From Nectonema munidae (taxonomy: Eukaryota > Nematomorpha > Nectonematoida > Nectonematidae), in the NCBI GenBank assembly GCA_030549495.1, contig JAUIRK010000787.1, forward strand, positions 1 to 64,000: 64,000 nucleotides of DNA. Direction: 5' to 3'. The notes beneath the pieces were generated by a model that saw nothing but the letters and a program-made list of their open reading frames with translations, had not been told where the DNA came from and searched no databases. The position numbers and the translations under genes were made by a program. Positions within the stretch are counted from its first letter, which is position 1; each line of letters starts with the position of its first letter. Positions 23,490-35,600 of this stretch are shown piece after piece.

Positions 23490-24252
23490 CAGGGGTTCCC
23501 AACCTTTTTTTGCTTGTGGACACTTTGAGCGATAACCTTATTAGCTGTGGACCCCCTGGTGTATAAGAGACATGTATAAATAAATATGTATATTCAAATA
23601 GGGAAAACATTTCAATTTTAATTGTAAGTTAAGAAAAATGAATGTATATTATATTCATAATTTCACATCTAAAGGCTTCCTTGAACAATATAAACAAAAA
23701 TTGCACGATAATGACTTTCAAATAAAATCTGGCATACATCCAGGCCACGATAATAATAATAATCAAAGCGCCAAGTAGCTAGAGATTACTGTAATCAACT
23801 TCATTCAAACTAAACATGGAATCATAGATACTATTCACTAATGATTGTATTGTACAATTAACTTGTAACTCTTATTACACAAAAAGAATAAATATAAATA
23901 TATTGTGGTATCCGTAGCTCAGTGAGTAGTAGATTAACATTTTAGGAAATTGTTATCGCTACCTACATGCTGATTAGAAAAATTAGTAATATGGTCATTA
24001 GATGTCCAAACCATATAAAATATTCCTACATCCGATTTTTATTTTACTATTATACACTTTTTAGTATAAACATTTTAAAATATATTGCATAAATAGCTTG
24101 TCAATTAAGTGCAAAAAGCAGTGGATGCTGATAACTCATTTGTTTACATATTCTTTATTTTTGGCCCCCAATATTCATATTTTTGTCCATAGACCCACTT
24201 AAATTTTCAATGGACCCTTAGGGGTCCATGTGGATCCCGTTGAGAAACCTTG
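23490..24252 (+). mobile_element. hAT MITE family A, copy 1 (763 bp)
   Basis: It is flanked by the exact 8-bp duplication GTTTAAAC (23482-23489 and 24253-24260). Ends are CAGGGGTTCCCAACC and, reading inward from the other side, CAAGGTTTCTCAACG. It has hAT-type termini with repeated 'gtggacccc'-like motifs near both ends. The copy at 44714 is the same element in opposite orientation. Compared with that copy, this one has an extra stretch of about 72 bases near 23866-23937 and lacks about 40 bases near its right end. No transposase is encoded. Confidence 0.9.
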
Positions 24253-24542
24253 GTTTAAACTTTGCAAAGAAATTGAAAAATTATTTAAAAATTACTTTAT
24301 GCAAGAAGAAAGCCCTGAAAATTAAAATGGCAGTTTGTCCCCTCCAACAAAAAAGTGATGAGATCGATTTCTTTAATATTTTTCTGTTCACTAAATTCAG
24401 CCAGATTTTCTAGAAATTTGTTTAAGTAGCTGTGTCGATAGTGAACCTTGATACGGATTCTGCACCAAAGCGCTTGTAAACTTGAGGTTTTCTTGTTATC
24501 TAATAAGAAGTTCCCAACCATATTAGAGAAATCATTCAGTCC

Positions 24543-24875
24543 ATGCTGAAAGAAGTGTGCATATCCGTGCTGTATTCTTATTTCAGTCAAATTCGTACCA
24601 TCATCGGTACCTTTTTCTTATCATCACTGAAAGTTGAAAAGTTTGAGCATATGTGTCTGAAACGGGTTACTATCAAAACACTGACCACTCAAAGGTGGCA
24701 TGACCAAAGAGATGCAAAAAACTGCAGAAATTCAAATAATTTTCTTGAAGTTAAAAAATTATTATTAAAGGGGGGACACTTTGAAAACTTTATTCATCCA
24801 AACGTTTTCGACCTGATACTCTTTATCAAGGATATAAAAGTTTCAGGATGTTTCAATAATTTGGACCGCTTTTAA
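24543..24875 (+). pseudogene. hAT (ZMYM1/TTF-type) transposase fragment
   Basis: The frame includes SSLKVEKFEHMCLKRVTIKT, then LTTQRWHDQRDAKNCRNSNN and FLEVKKLLLKGG. This resembles the 'LK.LS.TRWS.RADA..A....Y.EI...L' segment of hAT transposases related to ZMYM1-like proteins. The catalytic and dimerisation parts are not visible, so it is a fragment. The family assignment rests on this one motif, in which the usual TRWS reads QRWH. Confidence 0.45.
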
Positions 24876-24891
24876 ATGTGAATTAGTTTAA

Positions 24892-24988
24892 CCCATTAAG
24901 TACCATAGAAATCAGACGATATCTAAAAAAAGGCAGACGATTTATATTCAAAGTCATTGAAAAAAGCAGACGAAGATGAAATTACTTT
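24892..24988 (+). mobile_element. piggyBac-type MITE, truncated copy 2
   Basis: The left end TTAA|CCCATTAAGTACCA (TTAA at 24888-24891) and the body ('cagacgatatctaaaaaa', 'gcagacgatttatattcaaa') match the 130-bp MITEs at 16511 and 46651. The match stops near 24988 and the right inverted repeat is missing. This copy is more diverged than the other two. Confidence 0.8.
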
Positions 24989-26477
24989 TTTCTTTTTCTT
25001 TCAGATTTAACATCTTAGTCTTTGTCAATATCATCTATGAACAATGAAACAACATGCTAAAGTTATCCAAGCACAAAGTTAGATATCTTTAGCACGAGTG
25101 CATTTGGGAAAATTCCTCTTATATCCAAAGAAATTGGGTCGGTATCAGATGTGAAAACACCATGACATGCTCGTTCAGACCTTTCACCTGAAAACATTGC
25201 TGCAGTGAGCAAGAATGTCGTCGAAAATTCAGCCACCTCTTTTTTTTCATCGCGCTCACGAATTGAACCTCTGGACAGCATCGAAAGAAAGTTCTATCAT
25301 GTTTTGAAGCAACTTCAAGACTTTTTATCCAAAAATTATTATTGAACGGGCGTGTTTGAAAGCATGCAAATTAACTCTGCTGGGAAGCTGGCCAATTTCG
25401 CATCAAAAAATTTGGTCTATGCCCAAGGATTCAAATTCGTCCTTTAAATATATTAAAATTAATATTGCATTGAGGCCGAATTCTGCCTGAAATCACAGCT
25501 CAAATTTGTTATCCTCCCGTGAAGTTGAATCGCGCATTAGTTATTTTTCATTCTATCGTTGTACTTTCTACTTACCTCGTTTTTATCAATATATATATAT
25601 ATATCAATCAATCTTTTGATTTTTCACTTCTCAAGTAAATATTCTGATCATTATGATCAACCTCATCATCACTCACTGACTCAAAGATTCCCCTGCAGAC
25701 GCCTGATTTTACTGCAAATGCTCATGAAAAAAGCACTCATTCATCATTCTTCATCATCTCCACGGCATCTCATTCCCCCATATTTGATTTATTTGGCGAA
25801 GGTGTTAATTCGCCAAAATGCCTTCTTCCTTTCAACCAATAAAAACTCTTTCGCCTGCCTCCCTAAATCTTTTATTGCTTCCTTATCTGAAGTTTGACTT
25901 TGCGTCTCTTCAACAAAGAAGTCGTCACCCAAACAATTCAAGCGCCCCCGTGTCCTCTCTCATTTATCAAAGTATGCGAGATAAACTGTTGAATTTGCAA
26001 AATTCCTTCATACTTTATATTGGAATCGATACAAAATTGATACACACACGCACACACACATACAAAATATATCAAATATATTAGATGTGTGTAAAGTTAT
26101 GTATTGAAAGAAATAATCTCTTCACTTATTAGATTATCAAATAGTTATTAACTTATTATAATACATGATTATTATTATTAATAATATAATTGATATTGTG
26201 TATCTGTGTTATATTTGACGAGAAAATTCCCTCACATCCTCACTCTATTCCTAATCATAACACTCACTTTCTTTTCTTGTGAGCGTGTGTGTGCGTAGCA
26301 GAATCTCTCTCCTCAAAAACTCATATATCTTTGCTTTCACCATGAAAAAGCTGTGCGTGACGTCACACTCTCATCCTATCTTCTATTCGGCTCGACGCGT
26401 TGGACAGTAGAAAAAAATCGAGAAGTTGTTGAGTCGGGAGATAGATTGAGTGCGAAAGAAAGAGACGAAATCAGGCA
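24989..26477. other. Region upstream of the GPCR gene
   Basis: A short (TA)n at 25592-25603, a (CA)n-like run near 26042-26060 and (TG)n near 26285 are present. From about 25640 to 26480 the DNA is less AT-rich and has CpGs, as expected for a promoter or 5' untranslated region of the gene that starts at 26478. No TATA box is obvious. Confidence 0.5.
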
Positions 26478-26613
26478 ATGCTGGAAAACTGTTCCCAAAG
26501 CACTGCCCCTTGCTCCCTCATTGAAGTTGAGGACAAGAACGCGTTTGCCCAAGTTTGGTGGGCCCAGATCCTCTACTCCACTTTCTTCACTTGTTTAATC
26601 ATCTTAATCATAG
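26478..26613 (+). CDS. GPCR exon 1 (N-terminus and first half of helix 1)
   Basis: Residues 1-45 plus one base. QVWWAQILYSTFFTCLIILI resembles the WW/QW..ILW opening of helix 1 in tachykinin receptors. Donor ATAG|GTAAGA. Confidence 0.8.
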
Positions 26614-29600
26614 GTAAGATTTCTTCCTTACCACCCTTCTTGACTTCGCTACAAGCTTTAGCGGGTAAAAATTTTAGTACAACTTCTTTATCATCTCTCC
26701 CCATCCCATTTTACTTTTTGCCAAATAAAAGCCTTTGGTGCAGAGATAACTAAAAAGTATGAAAATTTTACACAAAAAATTGGCTTGCTCACACTTCTCT
26801 CGAAAATGATTTGTTATTGGCTTGATTAAAACGAATTTTTTTTAAAAAAAATTTAAATTAATAAAGATTTGATATAAAGTCAAATTTTTTTTTTTTTACA
26901 AAATCAACATATCTGATGCTTACACACTCAACTCATTTAATCGGATATTTAATTTAGCCAATCACTAAGTTGTAAAGCTTAGTTAATTAGTAGTGACTAA
27001 GTTGTATAATTTGTTAAAATACGCTAGTTCGTTCATCTTCTCATTTTTGAGGAATGAAGAAGTGTTACGAATAAATTAAGTCATGAGTGACACAAAATTT
27101 CATGCGATCATGAATTTTAATAATAATAATTGATCCAATTTCCTTTTTCGCTGCTATTATTTTAATTAGGCAAATTTCAACTGGCCAATTTTGTCTGGCA
27201 ATCTTTTTAGCATATTTATTTGCATGCTTTTAAACTTGTTCAAAGCCTTTTTCATACCTAAATTGGTCATTTCGTACCAAAAATTGGAAAAAAAACTGGG
27301 TATGAAACTCGATAAAATTTTGAAAGTTTTTTTTTTAATTTTTTTAAAAAGTTTACGAAATTCGATAAGATAAGAAAATTTTATGGGAAAGGAACGCTAA
27401 TGATATTTTCAAATATAAAAAATCAATAAATTTTGGTTTTCAAATTGAATGTGTATTTGTCATGAAAGTGTATTGAAGGATTTTTAGCAACCACCATATG
27501 TGTTTCACAGAATATTGGCACTTTTTAATATCAAAACGGAAGAATGTTGCAAATTTCTACGAGCCGAGAAGAATTTGCCAAGTTTGTAAAATGTTAGTTC
27601 CATTTACTAAATAATAGTAATTAGTTTGCACACATACTAATGAGTTAGTGCAATTTACTAACTTTTTTAAATAATAAAATTTACCAACTTTTTTAATTGA
27701 TTAGTTTGTTATAACTTTGATAATAAATATTTTTATTGATTTTAAAATATCACTCATCTATATCCTTTACTATAAATCAGTACAATGTTTAATAAAAACA
27801 TAGATGGTAAGAGAAATATTTAAGTTTATAAAAATTAAAAAGTCATTTTAACAGTTCATTCATTTAAATAAAGAGAACAGATTCTTAAAATATTCAGAGA
27901 AAATAATAATTACAATAAAATATAAAAATAATCAAATAATTAATAGATCAGTGTTTACAATTCACTTTTCCCTTCAACAGTGTTTCTCAGAGGGTGGTGC
28001 ATGGACCAGCAGTGGTCCATGATCATGGGTTAGATGGTCCATAGCAATAATGAATTACCAGTTGCGTTTCGAAGTACGATAACACTAGTCTTATATAATT
28101 CCATATTTTTTAATTTGGTGTTTACTTTTTGCAGTTTCTTAACTGAAAGAAATATGTAGTAATTAACGATGATAATGGTAGATTAGTAAGGCTTGTTTTT
28201 ACTATTCATATTGTTATTATCGCTATCGAAAAATGAACAAATTGAAATAAATTGAATAGAATTTTTACTACCACAAGTAGTAAGGCATATTTTCTATTTA
28301 AATAATATTGATAGCCTGAGTAAAGTTGGTTAGATACTGTCTTTCGATAACTTAAGGTCTTGGGTTCGATCCCGCATCAAGCCTACTTTAAACATAGTTC
28401 CTTTACTCAACAGTTCCTTTGCCTTTATGACAAAATATAATGAAAATTTCTTAGATATAGTATTTGAATTAAAAGTTCTGACAAAGATTTTGCCACGATT
28501 CAAAATAGTTATTTGATAGGAGGGAGAAATTCAAGAACGAGATCACATGCCAAATTAAATGTTCGCACTTTCATTCTTTTTGGCAAGATCTTGTGACATA
28601 TGTGTCTTCAAAATAGTTAACATTAGAAGAGGCTGTACATGGAATAATTAAGTAATACCGATTTTTAAAAAAAATTTGTATCTTGTTGATATTTATTTTG
28701 AAAATCTTGATTCTATTTTTTCTTTTTTTTCTCTTTGATATGTGGTAAAAACAGTCTTCGAAAAAGAGCGTAAAACTTTTTTTCATTTACACAAATTAGT
28801 TGCTTTCAAAACGTATTAAAATTTTTTTTTCCCGCTTCAGATTTTGATTGATTGTTATTATTGCCAATTGCTAGAGAAGATTTTCGTAACTAAACTTGCG
28901 TTTATTTGCGATTGAAGCAAAAATATAAACACTCGGGATGATAAACTTAGTTAACGAATGCATAAGTTGTGTAGTTTCAAATGATAACATTGGAACAACT
29001 TCAAAAGCACCTTCACACAACCAATTAGCAGATTTTTGGAGCATTGGAGCTGTGAAAAAAGTTGCGTTGATTTTTATTTCCACTTACAATGGAAAAGAAG
29101 CCTTTCGCTGTAGTAAGCTTATCTTCTACTCATAAGGAATAACCATATGGTGGGTGACATCTAAAGAAGGATCAGGTAAATTTTTTTATGTAATATATGG
29201 ACGCGTTTATATATTTGCACTTTTAAGGAGTCGGAAGACTATTCATTCAAAAATTCTGAGCGCATAAAAAAACTTTGATCATAAACTTTCAATATTTAAA
29301 CTAAATTTCTTGTTAAACATATGTTAGAAAATATAAACTGGAAAATTTTTTTTTAAAGATATTCATCCATATTTTTTTTGCAATAACAATAGCAAAGGAA
29401 GTGTGGAATTAATGAAAAATTCATATACACTGTATTTATTTAAGATATCCATTTATGTATGAATCAGTAAGAGAACCGCAAATCCATCTAGAATTTAAAA
29501 TGACGTCAATTCAATCAACAGTACCAATTTTCATTGCATGCAAAACTAGGTTGGAAAATGAATCAGTATCCACCCTTTCTCGATAAAATACCATTTTAAA

Positions 29601-32600
29601 AGTGTGTTGAAATGAAGCGGACATTTATAAGAAAGTCGTGTAACTTTGCCATTTTATCGTTTTTTTCAAAGGCGATTTTTTCGTTTTTTTTTAGAAATGT
29701 TGGCAAAATGACGTAAAAGGATGATTATTATCATCATTATTATTATTATAGACAGAAGTGACAGATCTTATTTATCACATATATATATATATATATTACA
29801 GTATTACACACATTGATTGTAGTAATGCTGGCATATCTTTGTCTACAGCATGCACGCCTCCTTTCCTCTCATTCGCAGTTGTACTCTCTCTCTCTTTTTG
29901 CTTTAAATTCATTTTGAGTGAAAACCATTTTTAGTGTTGAGTATGGCTTTTTCATGGAATTTGATTTGATTAATTGATAATATGGCAAATCCTATTCCCA
30001 AGCCTTGCGAAACAGCGATGTTAGACGAGAAGCAAGAATGCCATTTTCTTCTCTGAGATGAAGAACATTTTGTTCCAACTCTCAAATAGGATTTAGTTGC
30101 ATTGCAAAGGGAAAAAAGAACTGCACACATTTACTAATTGTCGAAGTAATTAATGTGAGCCTTAGCTGAGACTGGCTTGCGTGCACAGTGTGTCCCTTTT
30201 TGTAGTAGAGGATTTTGTGTCAAACCCTAAGTTCTGATCTCAAAGCCATTATTACTTATCTTTTTAAGACTGGATATAATTGAAAACACCGGCACATTAT
30301 TTTGTATCTTTCGTCTTCACTCATAGAAAGAGAGTTTTGCATCAAGTCTAGGATTGCAGTTCACCAAATATGTAGCCAGTTTTTTACGTCCAGTTTGTTT
30401 GATTGATTACATTCAAGAAGCTTCTGAATTGCTTACATTCTGAAACAAAAACACGTTTATGTTTTGAGTGGTAAAAAAATTGTACGCTTTGGAAAAGAAC
30501 AAATTTAAAGATATGATGAGAACACTTTGAAGAGAAAGACAAAATATACGTACTTTTATAGCAAGTTTTTTAAATATGTTCAAACAAGCGTGAGCTGTTA
30601 TATTTTTAAAAAATTGTAACTTTTTTTCCATCAAATGTCTGATATTTCCATTTTTCATTCACAAATCTTTCATGTCAAAAGAGGAGTTTATGAAAATCTA
30701 GCAATCAAATTCATGACATTTTTTCCTTTCTACTCAAATATTTTTCCTATCCCTTCTAAACTTTATCATGTGCATCTGTGCCTGGTGTAGCGTTGTTGAA
30801 ATATTGTCGTTTTTGTTGTTCCGGGACTCCTGCAGGAAATTTAGGGAATGATTTACTTCCCATTTTCTTGCAGTGAATGGAGCGTATAACCTTACCTTGA
30901 ATTTAAAAGCTAAGATTTTGTAGTTTTTATTTTATATGTTATACTAATAAATGTAGATATATCCAAATAGTCCACTTTGTATATAGATAAAATTTTGCCA
31001 TATTTTAATATGTATCCAAAACTCTAAAATTATTTTAAAAATGAAGTATCAATGAAAATATTTTATCTCTCATCACGCTGTAGTAGCAGTAACTCTTCTC
31101 AAAGCAACAATGGATTCTTCTGTCAGTGCGTAAGCTTCTCAATTTTGTAAAAAAAAGTTTTAAGATGAAAACGTTCTTTCAGACTTGTAAGAATTAGGAG
31201 TATTTAGTGTTGCTTTTTCACTTTTTTCTTTTAAATGACGTGGATTGAATGAGGCGCAAGCCTTTTGTGATAAAGTTATGTGCCTATAAAAAATTCGATC
31301 AAAAGAACATTAATTGGGATGAACTTAGAAAGCTTCTTTAACAATGCTGAATCACTCAAGGCATTGCAAGTATATAGGAGATGATGAAAGTTTAAAAAAA
31401 ATATAGAAAGTGCTTCTACAATCAACTGATGTCAAATGATTAATCCCGCCTCCCTTATTGAAGGCGCTATTGTATTCATGTCTTACTTTGAGGAATAAAA
31501 ATACAAATTACTTTACTTGTTTTTAAAACAATCTAAATATCGAAACTTGATCAAGTATCAGCGCCTGAATACATCCATTCCATTATAGGAACAAAAATGT
31601 TGAAAATGAAATGAATACAAGATCTTGGGAAAACGAAACTTCGAGAAGCTCAGAACGGGAACGGCGTATTTATAGTTTTGTGAGTGTGGGGTCGGAAAGA
31701 ATTGTTAGCTGGTGGGATGGGAGAGTTTTTGACTAATTTGTCATTTCTATATCTTCCATTCCTGATATTATACATAAATTTACTTTAATGCTTCAAGATA
31801 AAAATGTTGAACTTTGTTTTTCCTCTTTACTAATAGCACAAATCCAATCCAAGAATGGAAGGAGGAATCGATGCAAATCCTTCAAAAAAGTTGACATCTC
31901 AAGCTTCCTACGATACGCGCAAGCATTTTGAGTGCAAAAATTTATTCACAAAAAAGTGCATCCATCTTCCAGCAGCGAACATTTCTCAGCCATTAATTAC
32001 TCTATTGATTAAGTGGCCTGTCTTCGATAAAAGCGCAAAGCTTGTGATTCCATAATCCAAGAAATGTGAAAGAATGTGTTTTTTTTCAAAAAAATTTGGA
32101 ATTGCTCTTTGTGAGATTTTAGCAAATAGTGCCAATGTGCCAAACACAAAAAAAAGGAGAGAGAAATACTATTGCAAGGTAACGTGGTTTGAAGATGTCG
32201 ACACCAGTAAGCAGACTTTGTATCGGAGATTAATCATATATTTCATACAACTTCAGTGAATTTTCTTGCACTTCTATAAATATTCATGAGATCTGGCGCT
32301 GAGATGCCAGGATTTGCCTTGTGTGAGTGTGAGTGTGTTTGAAAAATTCAAATATGACCAGCGTCTGGATATATGAATAACTGTCTTACAAATTTGGGGT
32401 GAATAAGAATAAATAAAGTTTTTTGTTTATTAAAAAAAACAAGCTCTACATAATTGATTATTATAAATTGCTTTGGACTTTTCTATATAACGTTTTTGAT
32501 GTTTTCATGTCAATGAACCTAAAAATATTATATATTCAGGAGGAAAGCTTCTATAAAAAATTTTCTCTAAGCGCTTTTACAACATTTTTTTAAAAATAAT

Positions 32601-35600
32601 TTTTTTTTTGAATATTCTATAAAAATGCATTGAAAATGCCGAAAGCCCATCTAGATACGGTAAGGCAAAGGAACCGTAGGGTGTTTTCATCGAGAAGGCA
32701 CAATTGCGCTGCTTCTATCGAACTATGAAGAAAGTATGCTTGATGGGGGATCGAACCCAAGACCTTGAGTTATCGAAACCTGCAATCTAACGAACCTTAC
32801 TCACACCCATTACTTGTTACCTCTTCTTTCAGAATTCGAAACGAATAAAAAAAAGAATAAAAAAAATTATCCTTCACAAATAATAGTGTGTATATTAATA
32901 TTATAAAATTTGAAATAAACTTATAATTGAATCGATAGGTTTTTTGAAGAAAATTTTTGCTTATTTTTGTAAAAATTACAAGTCATATGTGGAATTCATT
33001 TTTTCCAATGAGTCAAAAAATTATGTAGGATTTGTGTCTTAAAAAATTGCCATTATTACATAATATATTTGGAATTCAAGTTCAATGACCGCAGTGAATT
33101 AATCCTCTCTTTTCTAAGAAATGCCATCTTATTTGAAAAGCGAAAACAACAGTTGTGCATGAGTAAATTTTTTTATTCACTGCCGCTCCACACCCGCAAA
33201 ATAAATCATGTGTGCATCCGCTTCTCCCGCAAATCAATGCTTCCCCGCATCTACCTGCGCAGCTTCAAAAACTTCTGATTTATTCTTATTTAAAGCGACT
33301 TTGACTGTGTTTTTTCTCAAAATATCCGACCCAACTACGGAAACCGACTTTTAGGAATGCTTTTATAAGTTTCAAAATATAAGTGACAGTTATGGGAAAA
33401 AAGATTAATATAAGAAAACTAGGATATTCTGAGTTACTAAGTTAGGAAGGAGTCAGGGGCGTAGCCAGAGGGGGACAAGAGGGGCAGTGCCCCCCAAATA
33501 CCTTTTCTGCCCCCCAAATACCAAATATATTTACTACTTAATTAAAGTTCTTATTTTATTTCCAATATGCTTGCCCCCCTAAATTCCTTGCATGCCCCCC
33601 CCCCCCCGAACTTCCATTTTTTGGCTACGCCACTGTAAGGAGTATACATCTTATCTATCCAGAAGTGGTCAAGGCGTTGCGTGAAGGTGTTTAAAGTAGG
33701 AGAGTTCACTACATACGCGGGAAGGCTGTTCCAGGCATTGATCATTCTGTTAGCAAAGGAGTTTTTGCGGAAGTGCTTTTTGTGTCGGCTTTTTATGAAT
33801 TTGTACTGAATTTGTGCTTTGAAATCTTGAAGAAAATGGGGGTAGGATATCACGATAGATCGAAAAAAAGTTGTATCTAATTTTTGCTCATGAAGTTCGC
33901 GCATTCATCTTTCAATCTTTCTAATACTTCAATTTGATTGGTGAGAAGTAGAAAAAACATATAAATCCTCTCAAATACTACTTATACTTCAAAGTTTGAA
34001 TTTTTTATTTAATGTAAATTCAACTCTTCAAATACGAGCCAAAGTAGAGAAGTTTTCTGAATTTCAATTGATTTCAGTTAAAAAAGCAAAATCTTCTGCT
34101 GTTCATTTTCGCGCATTGCTAAAACGCGTAGGTTGTTTGAGAACATCTTTTATGTATGGTAGAAAGGTAGTTTGCTGCTTTTTGACTATAAAATGGTTTT
34201 TGGATTTGGATGTTGTTTTTCCAACGCATTATTAGGATCCATTTTTTTTGCGAAATCAGAATCCATTTGAAATACTTTCAAGATTTTATATCCCGGCAAA
34301 TTTTCACTGTATTATCATTCATGGTATCATGGTAGACAAAGCTTTAAATAATAAGCCATAAATAATTTTTTTATTTCTTATTTTTAAACTAAAAATTTTT
34401 TAGCAGAAAATTCGATTGTAATGTGGATAATCATTTCTCAGAAGAAAATGCGAAGTGCGACAAACGTTTTCATCATGCACATGAGCTTTTCCGACATCTT
34501 AAATGCCATTTTTAACGTATCCTTCACATTCGTATCAATGCTCAATTCTCATTGGCCTTTTGGAAGAGTGATGTGTGTCATGACTCAATTCCTGTCAAAT
34601 GTCACTGTTAACACATCAGTATACATTTTGGTTGCCATCAGCATTGACAGGTAAATTACAATATTTTATATGTTATTACTAGGGCAGTTAAAGTCAATAA
34701 AGTCAACTTTTTTTATTTAAACATTTTTGAAATGGGTTGAAGAACATATATATATACCTTTATTTTTTTTATTTTAAAACTTTTATAGGTCAATAAAGTT
34801 AATTTTTTTCTCTAGAAAGTCAATATTTTTAAATTAAGTTAACATTTTGTTAAAATATTTTTTTTGAAATTTCTTCTTCCTAAATTATTCAAATGGCATT
34901 TTTGTTTCATTTTTGACATTTCTTTCAATACTCTCAAGCACAAGTGGGCACCAGTGTCACATAAAATAAAATAATATGTTTGAATTTATATAAAAAAAAC
35001 TAATTTAACAAATGATTCGTTTTAAAAACATGGGTCTTAAAAGATTTAAATTCCTCAGATTTACTTTTATCCTCGATGTTTCCAGAAGCAAAAATGTTTA
35101 AGAAAACATTTTTAAGACCGAATTGTGTTTAAAAATAAAATCGGGTATCTATGAAGTCTGAAATGATGCAGAATTATTTTATTTAATATTTTGGCAAAAA
35201 TGGCAAATTTTGCCCTATTTCTCATAAACTATTTTATATTTTAATAAAAATATTTTTTCAATTTACATTTAAAATTGGAAAATTTTTTATCAATTCATTT
35301 TTCCTTAAAAATTATAGATTTCTAATGTAGTTCAATTAAGTATTTAGTTAGTTTTTAGTTCAATATTTTTTTATTTTGGGTCAATTTTTTAATATATAAA
35401 ACGTAATTATTTAACAAATGTTGAGTTAATTTTTAACTGCCCTACTGATTACAGAATAATTTTTACAATTAAGGTCAACTTTTTGAAGTCATTGGCTTAA
35501 TTTTTGAAGGATTTATAAGTCCATTTTTATTTGCCCTAGTTATTACATAATCTCTATATTTACACAATGTAATCCACTTTTAGCGAACTTTCATGACTAA

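Larger units (their letters stand above)
26614..34403. other. GPCR intron 1 (7.8 kb)
   Basis: It holds SINEs at 28313 (+) and 32656 (-), a hAT-like end near 27982, a (TA)n at 29780-29797, a LINE tail at 33636-33904 with a nested MITE at 33454, and otherwise unassigned AT-rich sequence. Several short frames are present, none recognisable. Confidence 0.7.

Noticed and set aside
23905-23940. Possible tRNA gene
   Set aside because: Only the 5' end and A box are present. There is no T arm or acceptor partner, and it lies in an insertion inside a MITE.
31855-32259. Adjacent 66- and 61-codon plus-strand frames as a possible gene
   Set aside because: No recognisable motif, no supporting splice pattern, and they sit inside GPCR intron 1.
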